The notes under the pieces: generated by a model
The model's input: the letters and a program-made list of their open reading frames with translations, nothing else
What the model was told of the DNA's origin: nothing
The model's database searches: none
Shown: positions 1 through 5,278 of the stretch, piece after piece
How positions within the stretch are numbered: the first letter of the stretch is position 1
How the letters are laid out: every line of letters begins with the position of its first letter
NCBI GenBank assembly: GCA_905236955.1
Contig: CAJOQW010000056.1
Location: forward strand, 1 to 6,201
Direction: 5' to 3'
Source of the DNA: an uncultured Bacteroidales bacterium
GTDB taxonomy: Bacteria; Bacteroidota; Bacteroidia; Bacteroidales; UBA932
Length of the DNA stretch: 6,201 bases
Program-made: the position numbers and the translations under genes

Positions 1-6
1 CCGGCT

Positions 7-306
7 ATGATCAAAATGTATGTAATGCAGACCTGCCCCGACTGCGAGTACGTGGAGAAGCAGGTTGAAGGAAATCCGAATTTCGAAGTTATCGATATAG
101 GCAAACACGTCAGGAACCTCAAGCAGTTCATCAAGCTTCGCGACACGGAACCGGCCTTCGACGAGGCCAAGGCTGCGGATGACCTGGGTATTCCATGCTA
201 TGTGCTGGAAGACGGCAGCGTCACGCTGTATTCGAAAGACGTGGGTCTTGAGCCCAGGCCCCAGGCGGATGGAGCCGCCTGCAGCCTGGACGGAAGGGGC
301 TGCTAG
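7..306 (+). CDS. Glutaredoxin-like small thioredoxin-fold protein (CPDC active site)
   Basis: A 99-aa cytoplasmic protein that probably acts as a small thiol-disulfide oxidoreductase. A CPDC redox motif (C10-P11-D12-C13) sits directly after the first beta strand (MIKMYVMQT). A GIPC segment (residues 61-64) supplies the cis-proline expected of a thioredoxin fold, replacing the TVP of classical glutaredoxins. After the fold, from about residue 82, there is a short tail with two further cysteines (C92, C99, the latter the last residue), which could form a resolving pair. Length fits the small glutaredoxin-related proteins of anaerobic gut bacteria. The start at 7 is preferred because the first strand begins there. 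Only 6 nt lie upstream and the frame is open to the window edge, so a longer start cannot be excluded. It is convergent with the alarmone synthetase gene: the stop TAG (304-306) overlaps the opposing stop. The physiological partner is unknown. Confidence 0.85.
   Translation: MIKMYVMQTCPDCEYVEKQVEGNPNFEVIDIGKHVRNLKQFIKLRDTEPAFDEAKAADDLGIPCYVLEDGSVTLYSKDVGLEPRPQADGAACSLDGRGC
254..289. other. Strong two-part hairpin at the convergent gene end
   Basis: The outer stem pairs CCAGGC (254-259) with GCCTGG (284-289). After a 2x2 internal loop the inner stem pairs CAGGCGG (262-268) with CCGCCTG (275-281) around a 6-nt loop, giving 13 perfect base pairs in 36 nt. It lies inside the 3' end of the glutaredoxin gene (about residues 83-95) and 14-49 nt beyond the stop of the minus-strand alarmone synthetase gene. 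It is therefore placed where the long minus-strand transcript should end. There is no T-tract on either side, so it is not a canonical intrinsic terminator. It could be a 3'-end stabilising or pausing structure, or a chance product of GC-rich codons. Confidence 0.4.
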
Positions 307-1430
307 GGTTGTTCTTCCGGTTCCCTTTTCATGAAGGGGAGGGAGGAGGCTTTCTTGAAGACCTGTCGTGCGCGGACGTCGTTGTACGGCGAAGAACCGC
401 CTGTCTCGGAGTAGAGCATGGCTAGTCCTTTCTCGCCGCCGCCGTTGCGGAGTATGTAAACGGTGAGGAGATCCTGCAGGGCCACCGAGGACACGATTAT
501 GTCGATATCCGTGCCTCCCAGTTGGGAAAGGGCGAGCTGGTATGCGTCGTCTTCGTATTCATTCTTGAGTTTCTCCACATCGGCCAGGGTCCGGAACCCC
601 AGTCCTTTCATCACTTTCAGGTATGGAAGGGACGAAGTCTTCTGGATTTCGGCCTGGTTTATGAGGGCGATCTTGTGGGTGAGCCTTTCGAACGGGTCGA
701 GTTCCAGGTACCGCCTGAATGAATCTCCGTCCAGTTCAACTTCCTCGAACTTGCCGTTCTCCACAAGGTTGTTTATCTTGCGCCTGTAATCGTTTATGGA
801 TGAGCGGATCAGGCTGAACTGTTCGTCGGCCAGTTCGAGCATTCCGGCAATGCGGTTCAGGTTGCGGAGATACTCCTTAGGTACTTCTATCCCTGACTTG
901 TAGCCCGTGTCGTGGTTGATGGTAGCCCATACGTGCTGTAGGGCGGTGCGCATCTGGATCTCGAAACGCAGGTTGTTCAACTCCGGCATCGAGGAGTCTT
1001 CGCAGAGGCTCTTCGGTATCCTGCAGATGTAATGGAGGGAGTCGTATCCGAAACTGTCCAATGCGTGCTGCTTGCGCTTGTCCACCGATTCGTTCCAGTC
1101 CACTTCGAACGCACTGTCCACCAGGGAGGCGATCTTGTCCACCTCTTCGCTGTAGAAGGTTATGACCCTGGCGCCGACAATATCCGTAAGATCCGATATC
1201 GTACGGTATTTGGAGCCTTTCAGTTCGAGTTTACCGGCAAGGGAATCCTCCGCCTTGATCCTGGTCTCAAGGCCCGATATCAGCAGGCCGGCCTTACCGA
1301 CGAGTTTTCCGAGTTCCTTCTTGACTATCTTCTCCATCTTCCTGAAGGTCGGGAGGAGCTCCCGGTACTCTTCAAGGATCATCGTGCAGTGAAGGTCCAG
1401 ACCGTATTCCTTGAGGTCCATGGCCGTCAT
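303..1430 (-). CDS. RelA/SpoT synthetase-domain protein ((p)ppGpp synthetase-like) with long C-terminal extension
   Basis: A 375-aa soluble protein with one RelA/SpoT nucleotidyltransferase domain, which in this family transfers pyrophosphate from ATP to GTP/GDP to make (p)ppGpp. Visible motifs: RIKAEDS (57-63) and K67 in the nucleotide-binding region; DIVGARV (83-89), with D83 the expected metal ligand; GYDSLHY (128-134); and FEIQMRT (156-162), with E157 the expected catalytic glutamate, followed by WATINHDTGYK (168-178). There is no HD hydrolase domain, TGS or ACT domain. An unassigned extension of about 165 residues follows from about residue 210. The start is the ATG at 1430-1428, which overlaps the stop of the STAS gene in ATGA. 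The frame runs open further upstream, but those 54 residues are arginine/proline/histidine-rich and antiparallel in character to the STAS coding frame, so they are excluded. It is last in the run and convergent with the glutaredoxin gene. A toxic-SAS-type activity on tRNA is an alternative that cannot be excluded by reading. Confidence 0.85.
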   Translation of the reverse strand: MTAMDLKEYGLDLHCTMILEEYRELLPTFRKMEKIVKKELGKLVGKAGLLISGLETRIKAEDSLAGKLELKGSKYRTISDLTDIVGARVITFYSEEVDKIASLVDSAFEVDWNESVDKRKQHALDSFGYDSLHYICRIPKSLCEDSSMPELNNLRFEIQMRTALQHVWATINHDTGYKSGIEVPKEYLRNLNRIAGMLELADEQFSLIRSSINDYRRKINNLVENGKFEEVELDGDSFRRYLELDPFERLTHKIALINQAEIQKTSSLPYLKVMKGLGFRTLADVEKLKNEYEDDAYQLALSQLGGTDIDIIVSSVALQDLLTVYILRNGGGEKGLAMLYSETGGSSPYNDVRARQVFKKASSLPFMKREPEEQP

Positions 1431-1729
1431 TCTATGTTGAAGAGATTTGCCATCCCGGTGATGTTGAGGACTTCTCCGACCTGGGGAGTGAGGTCCCTGA
1501 GCGTCAGGGCGCCTCCCTTCGGAGCGATCTTCTTGTAGATGGTCATCAGCACCCGGAGCCCGGAGGAACTGATGTACGTCAGGTTGGAGCAATCGACGGC
1601 TACCTCCTTCACGGTGTCATCGAGGTTTTCCCTGACCTTGGCCATGAGGTCGTTGGAGGAAATGGTGTCCAGCCTTCCGGAGACTTTGACCGACAAAAGG
1701 CCACCTTCCTTGTTGAAAAAAGCTTCCAT
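1427..1729 (-). CDS. STAS-domain anti-anti-sigma-factor-like protein (SpoIIAA/RsbV type)
   Basis: A 100-aa single-domain cytoplasmic protein. The order of elements is that of SpoIIAA/RsbV: an N-terminal strand pair (LLSVKVSGRLDT, 11-22), then a strand (KEVAVDCSNLTYI, 41-53) leading to the phosphorylation loop SSSGLRVL (54-61). The phospho-acceptor is Ser55 or Ser56. The aspartate that usually precedes it is a serine here, as is common in Gram-negative STAS proteins. In partner switching such a protein is phosphorylated by an RsbW-type kinase and dephosphorylated by a PP2C (RsbU/SpoIIE) phosphatase, and only one form binds the target. Both enzyme activities are encoded by the gene immediately upstream (stop and start separated by 1 nt). 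Its own stop overlaps the start of the RelA/SpoT synthetase gene, suggesting translational coupling and matched stoichiometry. No sigma factor is present in the window, so its target is unknown. Confidence 0.9.
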   Translation of the reverse strand: MEAFFNKEGGLLSVKVSGRLDTISSNDLMAKVRENLDDTVKEVAVDCSNLTYISSSGLRVLMTIYKKIAPKGGALTLRDLTPQVGEVLNITGMANLFNIE

Positions 1730-1730
1730 A

Positions 1731-3848
1731 TCATTGAATGTTTTTGGTCATTTTAAGTATGTTCATCCCTTCCTTCCTCTCATATTCAACCTTGTCCATG
1801 AGTTTGCGTACAAGGAAGATACCCAGCCCACCGACTGGCCTGTCCATCCCGGAAACAGTCAAGTCGGGCTCTTTGGCTGATGTGGGGTCGAAAGGTTTCC
1901 CCCAGTCTTTGAGGGTCATCTCAACAACGTTTTCATTTATGATTACGCCGATGTCGACGTTGCCCGAACCGGGAGAGTCGTAAGCGTACAGGATCGAATT
2001 CGTAGCCGCCTCTTCGAGGGCGAGATTGAGTTTGTCCGATATCTCCCGGCCCAAGCCAAGGTTGCCTATCAGCTCCGGTATCACGGAAAGTCCTGACAGT
2101 TCGTTCTTGATTACGACATGTGAGCCCTTGTGACCGTGGTATGCGATGGCAAGCATGGTGAGGTCGTCGTTCTGCTCTGCGCCCGAGGTGAACCCGGACA
2201 CGGCTTGCGAGGTGGCCTTTATCAATTCTTCCGGAGCGCCGCCGTTTTGCAGGACGGCATTCATCCTTTGGGTTCCGAAGAGATCCTTGTCCTGGTTTTC
2301 CGCTTCAGTAAGCCCGTCAGTATACAGGAATATGGTACTTTCGGCGGGCAGTTCCGTGCGCTCTTCCTTGAATGGGAAATCGTGGATCAGGCCGAGCGGG
2401 AGGTTGGAACAAGCCTGCATTTCGGAAGGGCCTCCATCTCCTATGATGACGGGGTGATTGTGTCCCGCGTTGCAAAAGTCGAGTCTTCCTGTGGCCAGGT
2501 CCAGCTTTCCTATGAACGCCGTCACGAACATTTCGGACTCGTTCATGCCCGTGAGGGTGTTGTTGATGGATTTCATGACTACTGCGGGACTGTCCCCGTG
2601 GACGGCCTCTGATCGGAACAGGCTGCGGGTGACGGCCATTACCAAAGCGGCCGGGACGCCTTTCCCGCTTACGTCCCCTATGCAGAACCAGAGTTTGCCG
2701 GAAGATATGAAGAAATCGTACAGGTCGCCGCCCACTTCCTTGGCTGCGTCCAGGCTGGCATATATGTCCAGGTCTTTCCTTTCGGGATATGGCGGAAAAT
2801 CATGCTGGATCATTCCCAGCTGGATTTTGTGGGCTACGTTCAGTTCGCTTTCTATACGCTGCTTTTTCTGCTCGACGGACTGCAGTTTCCGATACCACTT
2901 CGCTATCCTGTACATGATGAATCCGAGGAGTGCGAGCCCCAGAAGCATGAAAATGGTAAGCATGGTGACCGTATCGTAGAAATCGTCGAACATCTCCCTC
3001 TCGGGGCAGATGATGGCCATCGACCAGCCGTATTTTCCGATCGGGGCGTAGAATGCGCGGCTCGATGTGTCGCTGTACGATATCCGGGCCTCTCCGCTTT
3101 TCATGGCCACCATGTCATTGACGAGTTCCTCGTTCCCGGGGGGGACACCTCCTGCACGGGTTTCCACTATCGATTTTCCAAGCTTGTTAAGGATGACGCT
3201 GAAGGCATTCTTGTAGGCGGAAGCTCCTTCCTTGAGGAGGTTGTACAGCCATTCCATGGAGATGTCTGCGTACATGACGCCGACGAATGTGCCGGTGCTG
3301 TCACGCAGTGGCACGGAGAAAGTGCAGACCATCTTGTCATCGGTCATGGAAAGGTAAGGGTCGGTCCACAAGCTTTCGCCGCTTGCCTCGACATCCTTGT
3401 ACCATTGCCGGGTATAATAGTTGAAGCCGTTGGTGCTCTGATCCATGGTGGAAAGGACTCCGTCTTCGTTACGGAAGGTGGCCGGGTGGAAGGGAACGGA
3501 GGAGTCCGGGAAATGACCGGGAGCGAAGAGCAATCCGCACTCCTTCACCGTGGGATTCGCCTCCAGCATGCCCCTTGTAAGGCCGGGAAGACTTTCCTTG
3601 TCATAGATGCTCTCCTCGACGAAACGGGACACGTTCAGAACGGCCGTCTCCATCGAGGACATGGCAGATTCCAGCAGGAGGTTTGCATTACGGAGCCGTA
3701 TCTCGGCCATTTGCCTGGCTTCGTTTTCTATGCTTCTCTTCGTAAGGTAATATTGTACGCCGGATATTGTCGCCATCAGTATCGCAGCGACTATTATCAA
3801 GTCCAGTCCCCGGGTTGCAGCTTTGATGTTGCTCCAGTTCAGTTTCAT
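1731..3848 (-). CDS. Membrane sensor with dCache-like domain, SpoIIE/RsbU PP2C phosphatase and C-terminal HATPase (ATP-binding SpoIIE family)
   Basis: A 705-aa inner-membrane protein with four parts. A first transmembrane helix (about 15-35) precedes an extracytoplasmic double-Cache-like domain (about 36-290) containing RQWY (147-150), WTDPY (161-165) and a GVMYADIS strand (190-197). A second membrane helix (about 294-314) leads into a short helical linker (about 318-346). The PP2C/SpoIIE domain (about 355-570) has GGDLYDFF (D375), GDVSGKG (D392), NAGHNHP (460-466), YTDGLTEAEN (D511) and NDDLT (D561/D562), so the metal-binding acidic residues look intact. The last domain (about 578-703) is a GHKL ATPase like RsbW/SpoIIAB, with EEAATN (E613, N617), DWGKPF (D648, G650) and GGLGIFLV (673-680). 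It should therefore both phosphorylate and dephosphorylate a STAS partner in response to an external ligand. The STAS gene follows after 1 nt. No HAMP domain is evident. The start at 3848 leaves 6 nt after the upstream stop. Confidence 0.93.
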   Translation of the reverse strand: MKLNWSNIKAATRGLDLIIVAAILMATISGVQYYLTKRSIENEARQMAEIRLRNANLLLESAMSSMETAVLNVSRFVEESIYDKESLPGLTRGMLEANPTVKECGLLFAPGHFPDSSVPFHPATFRNEDGVLSTMDQSTNGFNYYTRQWYKDVEASGESLWTDPYLSMTDDKMVCTFSVPLRDSTGTFVGVMYADISMEWLYNLLKEGASAYKNAFSVILNKLGKSIVETRAGGVPPGNEELVNDMVAMKSGEARISYSDTSSRAFYAPIGKYGWSMAIICPEREMFDDFYDTVTMLTIFMLLGLALLGFIMYRIAKWYRKLQSVEQKKQRIESELNVAHKIQLGMIQHDFPPYPERKDLDIYASLDAAKEVGGDLYDFFISSGKLWFCIGDVSGKGVPAALVMAVTRSLFRSEAVHGDSPAVVMKSINNTLTGMNESEMFVTAFIGKLDLATGRLDFCNAGHNHPVIIGDGGPSEMQACSNLPLGLIHDFPFKEERTELPAESTIFLYTDGLTEAENQDKDLFGTQRMNAVLQNGGAPEELIKATSQAVSGFTSGAEQNDDLTMLAIAYHGHKGSHVVIKNELSGLSVIPELIGNLGLGREISDKLNLALEEAATNSILYAYDSPGSGNVDIGVIINENVVEMTLKDWGKPFDPTSAKEPDLTVSGMDRPVGGLGIFLVRKLMDKVEYERKEGMNILKMTKNIQ

Positions 3849-3854
3849 TTTCCG

Positions 3855-4691
3855 TTATTCCAAGATATCGTCCAGGAGCGCGTGGAAATGCGGGAAGGCA
3901 ACGCCCGAATTGCGCTCTATTATAAGGGTCTTCAGGCCTGCGTAAGGCCTGAGCATGCGGGTGATCGGGCCGATGTCGGCATCTTCCCCGAAATAGCCTT
4001 TGACAAAAAACTTCCAGAATGCGGAGGATACATCCTTGTTCATGTGGAAAGTCTCATTGATGAAACTTTCGTCGCTGTGAAGGCAGCAGATTTCCATCAT
4101 TCCGAGGTCGAAATAAGGATGTCCGCACGCAAAATCGCCCAGGTCGATGAAAAACTCATTTCCGTCGGCGTCCATTACTGCGTTGCTGAACTGCAGGTCG
4201 CCGTGGAGAGGGGAGTCTCCTTCCGGGGCGGAATCAATGAAGGCTGCGACTTTCGCCTTTTCTTCGGGAGTGAAGTAAGGGCTCTGGGCAAGCAATCTCC
4301 TGTCGACGTCTTTCACATCGTCGAACCGGCTCTTGTCCAGATGGACCGAGTGCAGCCTGAGGCAAAGGGCGGCGAAGCGCCTGGCATATTCCTCCACCTT
4401 CTCCGGGTGGTCGCCTACGGCCCTGGAAAAGGAAATCTTTCCGGGAATGCGCTGGAAACGGATGCCTGTGCGGATTCCGTCGGTTACGAGGTCTCCGGGC
4501 CTCGGGACGGGCAGCCCCGCTTCATGGACCTTGTGGGACAGCTCCAGTTCATTGACCACTATCTCCAAGGGTGCCGAAGCATTGTAAAGCTTCAGCATGA
4601 TCGAAGGATCCGTCCTGTGGAAGAAACTCTCGCCGTTGGCGCCTTCCCCGGAACGGACATATTCGGCCAGGTCGATCTTGACAGGTTCCAT
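3855..4691 (-). CDS. APH/choline-kinase-fold phosphotransferase family protein
   Basis: A 278-aa cytoplasmic protein with the aminoglycoside-phosphotransferase / choline-kinase fold. A candidate ATP-binding lysine lies in IMLKLY (K34). The catalytic loop is PLHGDLQFSN (161-170), with D165 as base and N170 as metal ligand. The second metal site is FIDLGDF (181-187), with D183 in the DFG-equivalent place, followed by CGHPYFDLGM (189-198). It resembles the family of small phosphotransferases typified by the Fibrobacter paralogous set (recalled as TIGR02172). The substrate is unknown; antibiotic resistance is not implied. The start is the ATG at 4691, 1 nt after the stop of the hydrolase gene. 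The frame is open upstream to 4814, but those residues overlap the conserved hydrolase C-terminus and are low-complexity, so they are rejected. The position in a tight run of signalling genes suggests a small-molecule kinase whose activity is co-regulated with alarmone turnover. Confidence 0.82.
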   Translation of the reverse strand: MEPVKIDLAEYVRSGEGANGESFFHRTDPSIMLKLYNASAPLEIVVNELELSHKVHEAGLPVPRPGDLVTDGIRTGIRFQRIPGKISFSRAVGDHPEKVEEYARRFAALCLRLHSVHLDKSRFDDVKDVDRRLLAQSPYFTPEEKAKVAAFIDSAPEGDSPLHGDLQFSNAVMDADGNEFFIDLGDFACGHPYFDLGMMEICCLHSDESFINETFHMNKDVSSAFWKFFVKGYFGEDADIGPITRMLRPYAGLKTLIIERNSGVAFPHFHALLDDILE

Positions 4692-4692
4692 T

Positions 4693-5268
4693 TCAGTCGA
4701 ATATCTTGTGGATGAGCAGGCGGAATTCCTTGTATGCGAAGGTGTCGGAGAGCTCTGACAGGCTGTCCGCCAATCCTTCATAGTGCCATTTGTGGGAGGC
4801 CTTGTCCTTGACATGGAATATTTTCCAGAGTTCGTCCCCTATGGTCATGTAGTCCCTGTAGATGGCCCTGGCGTTGGACAGCTTGTCGCCGAGCGCCACG
4901 ATCTTGGCGTCCCTGGGAGAAGCGGCGATGCGGTCTATGGCGACCTGCTTCCTGTCGTGCCAGCTGTCTTCTTCGCTTACTCCTTCGATGAAAACGTCGG
5001 ATTCTTCCTCCACGAGGTATGCCACCCTTTCACCGAATTCCCTGCGGATATCGTCGATGGTGACATCGGTGTCTTCCACCGTATCGTGGAGGGCCGCCGC
5101 CGCCAGCAGCTGCTGGTCGGAGGTCATGGTGGCCACGATGGACACGGCTTCAAGGGGATGGATTATGTATGGATAGCCTTTCCCCCTGCGCTCGACTCCC
5201 TTGTGAGCTTCGGTGGCGAACAGTATGGCCTTGTCCAGCAGGCTGGTATCGATATGCGTTGTGCCCAT
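4693..5268 (-). CDS. Stand-alone HD-domain alarmone hydrolase (MESH1 / SpoT-hydrolase-like)
   Basis: A 191-aa soluble protein comprising only the HD phosphohydrolase domain of the RelA/SpoT family, which removes the 3'-pyrophosphate from (p)ppGpp using Mn2+. Motifs in order: ATEAHKGVERRGKGYPYIIHP (18-38) with H37; the signature ALHDTVEDT (59-67) with H61, D62, E65 and D66; IDDIRREFGERVAYLVEE (71-88); and VALGDKLSNARAI (124-136) with D128 and N132. These match the metal and substrate residues known for MESH1 and SpoT. The usual LADKL is GDKL here. A synthetase domain is absent; the length is close to that of MESH1 proteins, as opposed to the roughly 700 aa of bifunctional SpoT. The start ATG at 5268 follows the antiporter stop by 10 nt, with no Shine-Dalgarno sequence. 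A separate RelA/SpoT synthetase-domain protein ends the same gene run. Hydrolysis of another nucleotide (MESH1 also uses NADPH) is possible. Confidence 0.87.
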   Translation of the reverse strand: MGTTHIDTSLLDKAILFATEAHKGVERRGKGYPYIIHPLEAVSIVATMTSDQQLLAAAALHDTVEDTDVTIDDIRREFGERVAYLVEEESDVFIEGVSEEDSWHDRKQVAIDRIAASPRDAKIVALGDKLSNARAIYRDYMTIGDELWKIFHVKDKASHKWHYEGLADSLSELSDTFAYKEFRLLIHKIFD

Positions 5269-5278
5269 TGCGGTACGA

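Noticed and set aside
323..338. CCCTT/AAGGG inverted repeat near the convergent stops as an intrinsic terminator
   Set aside because: Only 5 bp, inside the synthetase coding region, and without a following T-tract.
1431..1592. N-terminal extension of the synthetase gene by 54 residues
   Set aside because: It overlaps the STAS gene in another frame, is R/P/H-rich low-complexity sequence, and the ATGA start at 1430 fits the operon.
2802..4715. A 637-codon open frame on the plus strand, antisense to the sensor and phosphotransferase genes
   Set aside because: It lies opposite two genes with clear catalytic motifs, its product is rich in H, V, G and E without any recognisable domain, and long antisense frames are expected opposite GC-biased codons.
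4692..4814. N-terminal extension of the phosphotransferase by 41 residues
   Set aside because: It overlaps the hydrolase C-terminus in another frame and is S/T/R-rich with no homology-like pattern; the ATG at 4691 is 1 nt after the upstream stop.
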